In this document: in pieces, positions 1-6,972 of the stretch | How positions within the stretch are numbered: position 1 is the stretch's first letter | Layout of the letters: each line of letters begins with the position of its first letter | Assembly (NCBI GenBank): GCA_964383905.1 | Contig: CAYLJO010000233.1 | Span: 1-9,346, forward strand | From: CAYLJO01 sp964383905 | GTDB taxonomy: Bacteria > Acidobacteriota > Blastocatellia > Pyrinomonadales > Pyrinomonadaceae | Length of the DNA: 9,346 bases | Direction of reading: 5' to 3' | Notes under the pieces: generated by a model | The model's input: the letters and a program-made list of their open reading frames with translations, nothing else | Databases searched by the model: none | Told to the model about the DNA's origin: nothing | Translations under genes and position numbers: made by a program

Positions 1-231
1 CACCGCACGGCCGAACGGGACAGCGCCGTAGGCCGAGCGTGAGGTGCAAAGCTGGCGAGGCGAATGGGAAAGCGCGTGAAGCGTGATCGCCCCCATTTTC
101 TTTACGCGGGAAGGATTAACGAGGAATTAGCCGCGGCATCACAGGTCATCGACCTTAAGTGTGTGTGGTTGATGGCTTATCAACTGCCTTTTCATGCCTT
201 GGAAAGTCAAGCTAAAAGAGAGGAGTAACGG
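1..231. other. Leader region upstream of the repeat protein, no gene supported
   Basis: No complete gene is visible here. One plus-strand frame is open from the window edge to a TGA at 84-86, but the 27 residues are arginine-rich and unlike a known family, so I do not call it the end of a gene. A small inverted repeat, GTTGAT-ggctt-ATCAAC, lies at 168-184, about 50 bases before the next start codon. It could be a hairpin or an operator, but 6-bp arms are weak evidence. The clear signal is a ribosome binding site, AGGAG at 221-225, six bases ahead of the GTG at 232. Confidence 0.4.
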
Positions 232-762
232 GTGACTAAGAAACAGTTCGGGATCATGTTGGCCCTCGTAGTGATATCCGGCCTGATGGGAGGGGCGTTG
301 GCGGAGATGATGTTCTCCTCGAGGACCGTTTGGGCCCAGAATGCTAACGCCACAGATGGCGTCATAATTGTGCCGGCTAAGGGACTCTATTTTAAGTCGA
401 CCGACGGGAGGATCGTGGCGCGGATCTTCGCCGACAAAGATGGTGGAAATCTGCAAATTTTCCATAAATCTGGTGAGAGCGCCGCCTGGATGGGGGCGAG
501 CAAAGATGGCGGCTACATCAGCGTCGACAACAATAAGGGGCTGAAGGTGGCGGGACTATCCGCGATACCTGATGGCGGTATCATCGGTGTGGCGAACAAC
601 GACGCCAAACCGATGGCCGGAATGTACGTCGGACCCGATGGTGCGAAACTCAATATGGGCAACAATGAGGGGAAGACCGGGTTGGAAATACTGGTTGATA
701 ATGATGGCGGGACTATCAACGTTTATAACCGGGATGCAGAAGTTATCTGGAACGCACCCTAG
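232..762 (+). CDS. Secreted 22-residue-repeat protein, function unknown
   Basis: A 176-residue protein of unknown function. GTG is chosen as the start because AGGAG lies six bases upstream. Residues 1-36 look like a long signal peptide or signal anchor: basic TKK, a hydrophobic stretch at about 7-24, and a possible cleavage after VWA (residues 33-35). Residues 62-171 are five consecutive repeats of exactly 22 residues (62-83, 84-105, 106-127, 128-149, 150-171), each with a central DGG or DGA turn, alternating hydrophobic residues and usually an N-x-x-G/A turn; the protein then ends in IWNAP. The regular pitch suggests a beta-solenoid or stacked beta-hairpin fold outside the cytoplasm (inference). 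It sits 175 bases upstream of ugd in a polysaccharide locus, so a cell-surface or matrix role is possible but unproven. Similar short exported repeat proteins are, from memory, common in Acidobacteriota. I am sure of the gene, not of its role. Confidence 0.88.
   Translation: MTKKQFGIMLALVVISGLMGGALAEMMFSSRTVWAQNANATDGVIIVPAKGLYFKSTDGRIVARIFADKDGGNLQIFHKSGESAAWMGASKDGGYISVDNNKGLKVAGLSAIPDGGIIGVANNDAKPMAGMYVGPDGAKLNMGNNEGKTGLEILVDNDGGTINVYNRDAEVIWNAP
415..744 (+). repeat. Five tandem 66-bp coding units (22-residue repeats)
   Basis: These bases encode the five 22-residue repeats of the secreted protein. Each unit starts at a small hydrophobic position, has DGG or DGA at unit positions 9-11, and in most units asparagine near position 17 and glycine or alanine near position 19. 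All five units have the same length without any gap. The DNA copies are clearly diverged from one another, so this is an old protein repeat kept by selection on the fold rather than a recent tandem duplication. Confidence 0.8.
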
Positions 763-814
763 CGAGGAGCCTGAGGCGATAGAATAATCAAGTCCTCGGC
801 ACCGCGCGCGGGGC

Positions 815-898
815 AAAATATTGGATCGACGGCTACGGTGCTTGCCTCTCTGCCGATGATCCCCTGATGGGCTTGATGTGATTAAAAAATATTGGATC
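815..898 (+). repeat. 13-bp direct repeat pair upstream of ugd
   Basis: The sequence AAAATATTGGATC occurs at 815-827 and again at 886-898, with start points 71 bases apart, in the 175-base spacer before ugd. The rest of the spacer is not repeated. The pair could be binding sites for a regulator of ugd or the trace of a small duplication. No convincing -35/-10 promoter could be assigned in this spacer. Confidence 0.5.
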
Positions 899-937
899 AT
901 TTTTGTTAGTGGCTCTAAAGAAGTAAGGTTCAGCAAC

Positions 938-2497
938 ATGAATATCGTTATCATTGGGACAGGCTATGTCGGCGCAGTTACGGGGGCGAGTCTCGCTTAC
1001 CTCGGTCATAATGTTATCTGTGTGGATATTGATCAAAAGAAGATCGATATGCTGAAACAGGGCCTCACACCGATTTATGAGCCGGGCTTGGATGAGCTTA
1101 TCGATGACGGTTTGAAGGCCGGACGTCTCTCATTTATGACCGACCTCGCAGAGGCGGTCGCCTCTTCAGCGATCCTCTATATCGCCGTCGGGACGCCGCC
1201 GCTTCCGGATGGGAGCTCGGATTTGAGCTACGTCAAGGCCGTCGCGCAGGATATCGGTCGCGCAATTCTAGCGAATCATCGCGACGGACGACACCGCATC
1301 ATTATTAATAAATCGACCGTGCCCATCGGCAGCGGCAACTGGGTGGAGATGCTCATCCGCGAGCAGATCCGAAGCGAGGTGACATCTTCATTACTTGGAA
1401 CTCGTCGAGCGGGAGAACATGTGGGCCAGGTGCGCCATCTGGTGGAGGAAATTTCGGCCACCTTTACCGTCGTTAGTAATCCCGAGTTCCTCAGGGAAGG
1501 AACTGCACTGAGTGATACCTTTTATCCTGATCGAATCGTCATCGGTGCTAATCATGAGAGAGCCTTCGCCATTTTGCGTGAGCTATACAGGCCATTACTT
1601 GAGCAAAGCTTTGAGCCCCCACCATCGATCGGCCCACGCCCCGCATCGCTAACCTCAGTGCCGCTCGTGATGACGGATCTGACAAGTTCCGAGATGATCA
1701 AATATGCGGCAAACGCATTCCTCGCGATGAAGATCAGCTTTGCCAATGAGATTGCTAACATTTGCGAGCAGACGGGGGCCGATATTATGCAGGTGATGCA
1801 GGGTATCGGTCTGGATCGCCGCATCGGATCCCGTTTTCTCAATGTGGGGGTCGGGTGGGGCGGAAGCTGCTTTGGCAAAGACATCTCGGCCTTGGTCGAG
1901 ATGGCCCGCGATTACGGTTACCAACCGGAGCTGCTCGAAGCAGCGAAATCTGTCAACAAGCGTCAACGCCAAGCAGTTATTCACAAACTTCAAGGAGCTT
2001 TGAGGATCATCAAGGGGAGAACAATCGGTCTCCTTGGCTTGGCATTCAAACCTGAGACGGATGACATCAGGGATGCTCCGAGTTTCGATATCGCCTCGAC
2101 GCTGGTCAGGATGGGCGCGCACGTGAAAGTTTACGATCCGGTGGCAATGACTGCTTTCAAATCACAACACCCACAGTTAGATGTAGTTTATGCATCAAGT
2201 GTCGAAAACTTGGTGGCTGATTGCGATGCCGTGGTGCTCGTCACCGAGTGGCCGCAGTTTCGTGACATTAACTTAAGCTCATTGCATCAATTGATGTCCG
2301 GTTCAGTGCTAGTCGATGGTCGTAATCTATTTGACCCGCAAAAGGCGGCGGAAGCCCAACTCATGTACATCGGTATCGGCCGGTCGTGCTCTGCATCTAG
2401 GGGAAGGTATGATGGAGCCTTTGGCGGCCAGAGTTGGCAAGAGTTAATTAATGCCTCAGACCAGTTACTGGGCCAAAACAGATGGCAGAAGCGATGA
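938..2497 (+). CDS. ugd: UDP-glucose 6-dehydrogenase
   Basis: Oxidises UDP-glucose to UDP-glucuronate with two NAD+ in the cytoplasm, supplying an acidic sugar for surface polysaccharide. The start is the ATG at 938, with AAGTAAGG nine bases upstream; it places the Rossmann motif GTGYVG at residues 7-12. An in-frame GTG at 878 would add 20 unlikely residues. Family motifs in order: YEPGLDEL, STVPIGSG, NPEFLREGTAL, the central helix SEMIKYAANAFLA, GGSCFGKD with catalytic Cys311, LAFKPETDDIRDAPS and VDGRNLFDP. GDP-mannose dehydrogenase is a relative, but the overall motif set fits Ugd better. At 519 residues it is longer than the usual 430-460. The extra length comes from insertions before NPEFLREG and before the central helix, and from about 40 residues after the YIGIGR segment. 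A hairpin follows the stop codon. Confidence 0.95.
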   Translation: MNIVIIGTGYVGAVTGASLAYLGHNVICVDIDQKKIDMLKQGLTPIYEPGLDELIDDGLKAGRLSFMTDLAEAVASSAILYIAVGTPPLPDGSSDLSYVKAVAQDIGRAILANHRDGRHRIIINKSTVPIGSGNWVEMLIREQIRSEVTSSLLGTRRAGEHVGQVRHLVEEISATFTVVSNPEFLREGTALSDTFYPDRIVIGANHERAFAILRELYRPLLEQSFEPPPSIGPRPASLTSVPLVMTDLTSSEMIKYAANAFLAMKISFANEIANICEQTGADIMQVMQGIGLDRRIGSRFLNVGVGWGGSCFGKDISALVEMARDYGYQPELLEAAKSVNKRQRQAVIHKLQGALRIIKGRTIGLLGLAFKPETDDIRDAPSFDIASTLVRMGAHVKVYDPVAMTAFKSQHPQLDVVYASSVENLVADCDAVVLVTEWPQFRDINLSSLHQLMSGSVLVDGRNLFDPQKAAEAQLMYIGIGRSCSASRGRYDGAFGGQSWQELINASDQLLGQNRWQKR

Positions 2498-2515
2498 TCA
2501 ACCGGCCCCCGGCTA

Positions 2516-2531
2516 AAAGCTGGGCAGCTTT
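2516..2531 (+). terminator. Weak terminator-like hairpin after ugd
   Basis: AAAGCT-gggc-AGCTTT forms a 6-bp stem with a 4-base loop 19 bases after the ugd stop codon, followed by CTTCCT rather than a clean T run. The position suits an intrinsic terminator, but the stem is short and AT-rich and the tail is poor. Confidence 0.35.
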
Positions 2532-2682
2532 CTTCCTATACTTGTAAGGTCGTGGAATCCGCGTTCGCTCTTGGAAAGGTTTTTGTTGAACAACTGCACC
2601 TGCAGATTGCCCTCCAATCATTTCAAAGATCAACTACGGAGTACCAAGCCAGTTTATCGTAGCTTTGGTGGTGAAGAGCTAG

Positions 2683-3003
2683 TATCATAAACCTTTAACG
2701 CGGTCTTGGATAATCAGAACATTGTTTGAGCAGATGGCCTTAAAGCCTTTGCCTTCGATTGGCGCAATCCTGACACAACTCTGCTCGCAAATGCGTCCCA
2801 TGCGGCGGCAAGAATCTATCCTGGTTGCCGTGTCACACGCTCTGATCATTTGTTGGATGTTTAAGGGCCGGTCTCACACTTATCTTGGGACGTATCATTA
2901 AGATGCAGAGGCTGGAAGACTGGCATGTAGGTTGCTCCTATGATCTAAGAGCTTGGGCCGATACGGTAGGGAAAATTCTTTAAGCATCTGCCTATACGAG
3001 CCT
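2683..3003 (+). pseudogene. Decayed IS110-family transposase C-terminus
   Basis: One frame, read through from 2683, gives a peptide that fits the C-terminal (transposase_20-type) end of IS110-family transposases from memory of the family. It shows WIIRTL where the family has W-L-R-R-A-L, then RRQESILVAVSH where the family has RRGKKRA-I/V-VAVAH, then YLGTYH where the family has Y-R-D-L-G-A-D-Y-F, and finally RLACRLL followed by SLG where the family has RL-x-x-RLVRRLE-x-LG. The last two blocks are separated by stops at 2899-2901 (TAA) and 2941-2943 (TGA), so the gene is dead. Upstream the frame meets a TAG at 2680-2682, and the N-terminal RuvC-like part is not recognisable. Insertion-sequence ends were not found. 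The similarity is patchy but ordered; a chance match cannot be excluded without a search. Confidence 0.45.
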
Positions 3004-3081
3004 TAGGTTCCATGCAAGCGGATGGCAAGATGCTGAGTTAAGAAGCGTTGATTAATAAGTTTAGCGTATGTTAAACAGGTT

Positions 3082-3100
3082 TCGTTACGAGCCGTAACGA
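3082..3100. promoter_or_regulatory. Perfect inverted repeat upstream of the TPR-OPX gene
   Basis: TCGTTACG-agc-CGTAACGA is a perfect inverted repeat with 8-bp arms and a 3-base centre, about 235 bases before the TPR-OPX start codon. ACGAGC also occurs twice as a direct repeat across it (3087-3092 and 3097-3102). The symmetry and very short centre suit a dimeric-regulator operator better than a terminator, and no T run follows. It also lies close beyond the transposase remnant, so an insertion-sequence end is an alternative. Confidence 0.4.
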
Positions 3101-3335
3101 GCATCAGGAGTTAATTGGCATCGGGCCAAAGGCTGATAGGGTGAAAGACATAGCTTCGCGCGTAGCATTCTTCGCCCGCCATTATATCTACAGAAGCTTC
3201 CAGGCACTGACAGGTCTCAACCCCGGGCGTGTATCGCGCATAAGTTATGCTCAGATTGATTGGACCAGTCAGTAGCTGATGCCATGGTGACTATTTTCTG
3301 TGTGGGGATCTAGTGTCGGCTGGAAACCTTCTCTC

Positions 3336-5822
3336 ATGATTTTGCGACTCCCCATCATCTTCGCTTTATGCGGGCTCCTCCTCATAGGAGGTGCCACACA
3401 AGCCCAGTCGGGCACTAATGATGCTCAAGCATTGTTCAAGCAAGCTCACGTTAAATCGGACCAGGGACAACTTGCAGAGGCGATCCTTTTATATCGTCGT
3501 GCCGTAGATCTTTTGCCCGTCGATGCAGGGATAAGCATAGATTTGGTGCGCTCCCTGACGCTGGCTCGGGAGATCCGGACGGAAGCTGAAAAGAGCTACG
3601 CCAAAGCTGTCGAACAATCTCCCCGTGATGTGAACTTAGCGATTGAGCGGGCTGAAAACCTTGCTGCTATGGGGGAGAGCACACGCTCCGTCCTGGAATA
3701 TCATCGCGCTTTTGAGATCGCATCAGATAATCAGCGAGCATGCGAAGGATACATTGATCAGATTTCGCACTTGGGTGCCGGGCCGGTCGCGATTGACCAG
3801 CACTCGAAGATCTTAAATAGGACGCCCATGAATCTGACCTCGCGTCTTCTGCTGGCCGAACTGCTCCGAAGCGATGGTCGTTACAATGACGCGTTGGACC
3901 AGTTCTTGATCGCCCGGCGTTATGCCCCAGATAACCCGATCGCGCTTCACGGTGCGGCCGAATCATGGTTGGCGTTGGGCTACTTTGAAAGCGCGAAGGT
4001 ACTTTTCCTCAAAACTGCCGCGTATGTTACGGAAGGGCGCGCCGTCGCAGATCTGGCGCGGGTGCTCCTCTCGAGCGGACGGCCGGAAGCTGCGCTAAAA
4101 GCGCTCGGCACAGGATTTGGGAAGTTCGCAAAAGAACCGAGCGCGCTGCTCACCTTGGCGGATACCTATCGCGCACTGGGCCAACCAGCACAAGAGCGTG
4201 CGACTCTCGAACACTTGATTGCGCTTCGTCCGCTCGAGATCGTTCCGGCACTTGAGAGGCTCGCCCGCGTGCGCTTTGAGATGGGTGACAAGAAGGGCTC
4301 GCAAGCTATTTGCGAACAGCTCTTAATGATAGCACCGGGAAGCGCCACCGGCGCCTTAGGCCTCAGGCTGCTCGGCCTATCATTTCCCGCCCTGGATGAG
4401 GACCCGAAAGGGGTGACGACTCCGGCGCGCCGCGCCGGCCTCGACCAAGCAGCGGGCGAGGCCGCCCTCTTCTGGAATCATCCGGAGCTGGCCATTCCTC
4501 GACTCCGCAGCGCGCTCAATCTCTATCCCGATTCGCCTCGCCTGCTACTGGCCCTCGGTTCGGCGCTTTTACAGACCAATGATGCGGAAGGCGCGGTGCA
4601 GGCTTTTGCGCCAATCGCCGTCACCTACGGCCGGCGCCCCGATGCCCTTTTCGGGCTGGCGCAGGCCGAGATATTGCGCGGTGATCTGGCGAGGGCGCTC
4701 GATATCTACCGCAGCCTGCTGCAAATCGATCCCCAGAACTTTCGCGCCCTTTCCGGCCAGGCCGAGGTTCTCCAGCGAATGGGGAAGAGTGAAGAGGCGG
4801 CCGCGCTGCTGACCGAACTGGCGCAGCACGCGCCTGAGGGCGGTGAAATCAGAGCGCGCTTGCGCAGTGTCTTAAGTGCGCTCGGCCGGTCCTCCGGTCA
4901 CTCTGCGTCCGTTCCCACCGCCAGAGAAACCGTGCTCGCGGCAGGCGATGAAGTGCACCTCAGTGTAATCGGTCACCCGGAGTTCGGCGGTGACATCAGT
5001 ATCGACGGAAACGGGATGATACGTCTCCCCTTCATCAAAGAGGAGATCAAGGCCGGTTGCTTGACCGAACGCGAATTAGGCGCCGAGATCAGCGAGCGCG
5101 GCAAAGGGCCGCTCGCGGGGGCGGCAGTCGAAGTGGTCATCACCAAATTCCACCGCGCCCCACTCGTCGTCGCCGGAGCCGTTTATCTGCCGGGCGCCTT
5201 CTATATCCGTTCCGCGATGAACCTGCGCGAGGGCTTAATGCTCGCGAGCGGAACCCGCCCGCGCGCCGGACGCAGCGTCTACGTGATACGTGGCGGCACC
5301 ACATGCGAAAATCGTCTGGCCGGTCTCAACTCGAAAGTGGTCGAAACCTATGATCGAATGGCGGCCGCAGAAGGCCGCATCAACCTCACAAAAACATTAC
5401 AAGGCGGCGACATCGTATTTGTCCCCGAAGCAGATGCGGCCTTCATTACGGGAGCAGTTGTTCGACCCGGTATGGTGGCGGCGCGTAACCACCTGACGCT
5501 GCTCCAGGCCCTTGAGAATCTTGGCGGGCTGCAGCCCGGGGCGAGAAGTGATGACGCGAAATTGCTGAGGTTATTGCCCGACGGCTCGTACCAACAGTTT
5601 ACTGTTAACCTGGCTGAGATAAAGGAGCATCGCGCGGGCGACGTCGTCATGCGGCCCGGCGACATCCTGGAGGTACTGGGGTCTGATGGGGCGGAGACGG
5701 CTAATTCCTTCGCCGCGCTCCTGGAGCGCGCCGCGATTGATGCGCTACACGGAGTAACCGATAACCCGCCTTCAAACCCCGTGCCGAATAAGCCTCCGGA
5801 GAACGGAACGGTTAAACCTTGA
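3336..5822 (+). CDS. TPR-OPX fusion, polysaccharide export protein
   Basis: Probable periplasmic/outer-membrane export component for the polysaccharide. The ATG at 3336 gives 828 residues starting with a compact signal peptide (hydrophobic 5-20, likely cleavage after TQA at 21-23). An in-frame GTG at 3300 would add 12 residues, and neither start has a strong ribosome binding site. Residues 30 to about 517 are about 12 TPR-like helix pairs, typified by the unit ending in LDQFLIARRYAPDN. A polysaccharide-export (Wza/PES) domain begins at AAGDE (535-539) and includes GHPEFGGD and IRLPFI. Two SLBB-like domains follow (about 610-695 with VAGAVYLPGAFYI, about 702-790 with ITGAVVRPG). The C-terminus is a short amphipathic helix and a Pro/Asn-rich tail; no lipobox and no clear membrane helix is seen. 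Most OPX proteins are about 200-400 residues without TPRs. The next gene overlaps its stop codon. Confidence 0.9.
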   Translation: MILRLPIIFALCGLLLIGGATQAQSGTNDAQALFKQAHVKSDQGQLAEAILLYRRAVDLLPVDAGISIDLVRSLTLAREIRTEAEKSYAKAVEQSPRDVNLAIERAENLAAMGESTRSVLEYHRAFEIASDNQRACEGYIDQISHLGAGPVAIDQHSKILNRTPMNLTSRLLLAELLRSDGRYNDALDQFLIARRYAPDNPIALHGAAESWLALGYFESAKVLFLKTAAYVTEGRAVADLARVLLSSGRPEAALKALGTGFGKFAKEPSALLTLADTYRALGQPAQERATLEHLIALRPLEIVPALERLARVRFEMGDKKGSQAICEQLLMIAPGSATGALGLRLLGLSFPALDEDPKGVTTPARRAGLDQAAGEAALFWNHPELAIPRLRSALNLYPDSPRLLLALGSALLQTNDAEGAVQAFAPIAVTYGRRPDALFGLAQAEILRGDLARALDIYRSLLQIDPQNFRALSGQAEVLQRMGKSEEAAALLTELAQHAPEGGEIRARLRSVLSALGRSSGHSASVPTARETVLAAGDEVHLSVIGHPEFGGDISIDGNGMIRLPFIKEEIKAGCLTERELGAEISERGKGPLAGAAVEVVITKFHRAPLVVAGAVYLPGAFYIRSAMNLREGLMLASGTRPRAGRSVYVIRGGTTCENRLAGLNSKVVETYDRMAAAEGRINLTKTLQGGDIVFVPEADAAFITGAVVRPGMVAARNHLTLLQALENLGGLQPGARSDDAKLLRLLPDGSYQQFTVNLAEIKEHRAGDVVMRPGDILEVLGSDGAETANSFAALLERAAIDALHGVTDNPPSNPVPNKPPENGTVKP

Positions 5823-6595
5823 AGGGCACAACATATTCACGCAAGGTCATCCCGTTAGCTAGCTCGTACGTATCGCTTGCGCTGCTCTGCTGCGTGAATT
5901 CGGCCCGCGTCAGCGCCCGCCAGCAGCGCGAGACGCCGGTCGGGAGCGGGCAAGCAGAGAGCGGGCGAAACGCACCGGCCCTCCCTCTGCAGAGTACGGT
6001 TGATCCGGCCGTGGAGCTCGACCGCGAAATCGCGCGCGGCGCAGGCTTCCGGATGGTCTTCCATCGCACTTTGCTCGATACAAAGGCCACGGCTTTCGCA
6101 GAGGTTGCCGTCGACGGACAGAAACTACTGGTGCGGGTGCACGCCAAAAATCTCCCGCTGCCGGAGCATTGGAGAGAACAACGTTACTCGCTCTGGGTCT
6201 ATTTGCCGAACTATGAGCAGAAGATGTACATCGGAGATCTACCCATCGAGCTCACCTCAGGTAGAAGTGAGAGCCGCTCGCTTCAAGGGCGCGCCGACGG
6301 TCGTCTCAAGAGGGTGAAAAGAAGAGGGCCCATCATCCGTGGTGAATCCAACACCGTATTTCGTTTCACGGCTTTGCCGCGCGGAGCTATTTTTGGCGGG
6401 CTGATCATCACGGCCGAGCCTCCGCGCTATGAACCTATCCTCAATGAGCCGTTGCGGCCTTTACTGATCGCTTTGATATCGGATGGGAACGCTAAGGGGT
6501 CGGTAGCCGAACCCAACCCTTCCGTCTTCCCCGCCACGCTGAAAAGTACCCCGGAGAGGGCAGCCCGTCCGGCACGGAAGATCGGAAAACAGTGA
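5819..6595 (+). CDS. Exported RskA-like domain protein, probable EPS accessory
   Basis: A 258-residue protein of unproven function. TTG at 5819 overlaps the TPR-OPX stop codon as TTGA, implying translational coupling; GGAACGG lies eight bases upstream, and no in-frame ATG occurs before residue 79. Residues 9-34 look like a signal peptide (basic RK, hydrophobic 11-26, possible cleavage after VSA). After a low-complexity linker (about 35-60) comes a domain of about 140 residues with features I associate with the extracytoplasmic domain of RskA-type anti-sigma factors: AEVAVDGQKLLVRV (94-107), YSLWVYLP (123-130) followed by YIGDLP, and GLIITAEPP (194-202) near the end. The zinc-finger anti-sigma domain and transmembrane helix of true RskA proteins are absent, so a direct anti-sigma role is unlikely. 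The tail (about 225-258) is Pro/Ala/Lys-rich. A periplasmic partner of the OPX protein is the best guess. Confidence 0.78.
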   Translation: MKGTTYSRKVIPLASSYVSLALLCCVNSARVSARQQRETPVGSGQAESGRNAPALPLQSTVDPAVELDREIARGAGFRMVFHRTLLDTKATAFAEVAVDGQKLLVRVHAKNLPLPEHWREQRYSLWVYLPNYEQKMYIGDLPIELTSGRSESRSLQGRADGRLKRVKRRGPIIRGESNTVFRFTALPRGAIFGGLIITAEPPRYEPILNEPLRPLLIALISDGNAKGSVAEPNPSVFPATLKSTPERAARPARKIGKQ

Positions 6596-6872
6596 TTATC
6601 GATGAGGATTTGGATTTTTCGTCCGTCAATGACGGAGAATATGCTATTCTGATGCGCTTCCGGATCGTCAGTTTGGGCAAAAACGTTAAATAACACTCCC
6701 ACTGTAGGCTCGGGGTCTTCAACAGGCACTGAGCAGTTAAACCGAACATTCTCACTACCCGCAGCCTTCCACGAAAGGTTGCTTCCCCTCGGGGTATGGT
6801 GTGACTCCCTCGTCCGTTTGACGAGATGCAGCGAGGTCATACGAGGGCCGAAGTCTATCCGAACATTTGATC
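6596..6872. other. Apparently non-coding stretch before the assembly gap
   Basis: No plus-strand gene is supported here; stops are frequent in the plus frames. Short inverted repeats occur at 6622-6636 (TCCGTCA-a-TGACGGA) and 6809-6825 (CTCGTC-cgttt-GACGAG), and CCGAACATT occurs twice (6742-6750, 6859-6867). One minus-strand frame is open from the gap down through this stretch and on into the preceding gene, stopping at 6427-6429. Its peptide has no family I recognise and overlaps a well-supported gene by 169 bases, so it is not called as a gene. The promoter of the co-polymerase/kinase gene may lie here or in the gap. Confidence 0.45.
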
Positions 6873-6972
6873 NNNNNNNNNNNNNNNNNNNNNNNNNNNN
6901 NNNNNNNNNNNNNNNNNNNNNNNNNNNNNNNNNNNNNNNNNNNNNNNNNNNNNNNNNNNNNNNNNNNNNNNN
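6873..6972. other. Assembly gap of exactly 100 N
   Basis: Exactly 100 unknown bases. A round 100 is the usual placeholder for a scaffold gap of unknown length, so the true distance may differ. The gap hides the start codon and ribosome binding site of the following gene. Confidence 0.97.

Larger units (their letters stand above)
2498..3335. other. Long spacer without an intact gene
   Basis: These 838 bases lie between ugd and the TPR-OPX gene and hold no intact gene that I can support. Three things are visible and listed separately: a small hairpin after ugd, a decayed transposase segment at about 2683-3003, and a strong inverted repeat at 3082-3100. The composition is more AT-rich than the flanking genes and stops are frequent in all frames. 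The promoter of the TPR-OPX gene should lie in the last 250 bases, but no clear -35/-10 pair could be chosen. Confidence 0.6.

Noticed and set aside
802..811. CCGCGCGCGG palindrome after the repeat-protein gene as a terminator
   Set aside because: There is no usable loop and no T run, so it is more likely a chance GC-rich palindrome.
878..937. Upstream in-frame GTG start for ugd
   Set aside because: The added 20 residues precede the Rossmann fold without a match to the family, and the ATG at 938 has a better placed ribosome binding site.
2448..2633. Minus-strand frame of 61 codons after ugd
   Set aside because: It overlaps the end of ugd and the hairpin, has no ribosome binding site that I can see, and its peptide is unlike any family I know.
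2575..2660. Peptide VEQLHLQIALQSFQ in one plus frame, possibly the coiled-coil middle of an IS110 transposase
   Set aside because: The spacing to the C-terminal remnant is too short without a deletion and the match is only a hydrophobic pattern.
3141..3275. A 44-codon plus-strand open frame starting with GTG, with AAAGG upstream
   Set aside because: It is short, has no recognisable family and lies in a decayed spacer; a frame of this length is expected by chance.
6427..6872. Minus-strand open frame running from the gap into the RskA-like gene
   Set aside because: Its last 169 bases are antisense to a well-supported gene and its peptide matches no family I know; kept only as a possible repeat or unknown element.
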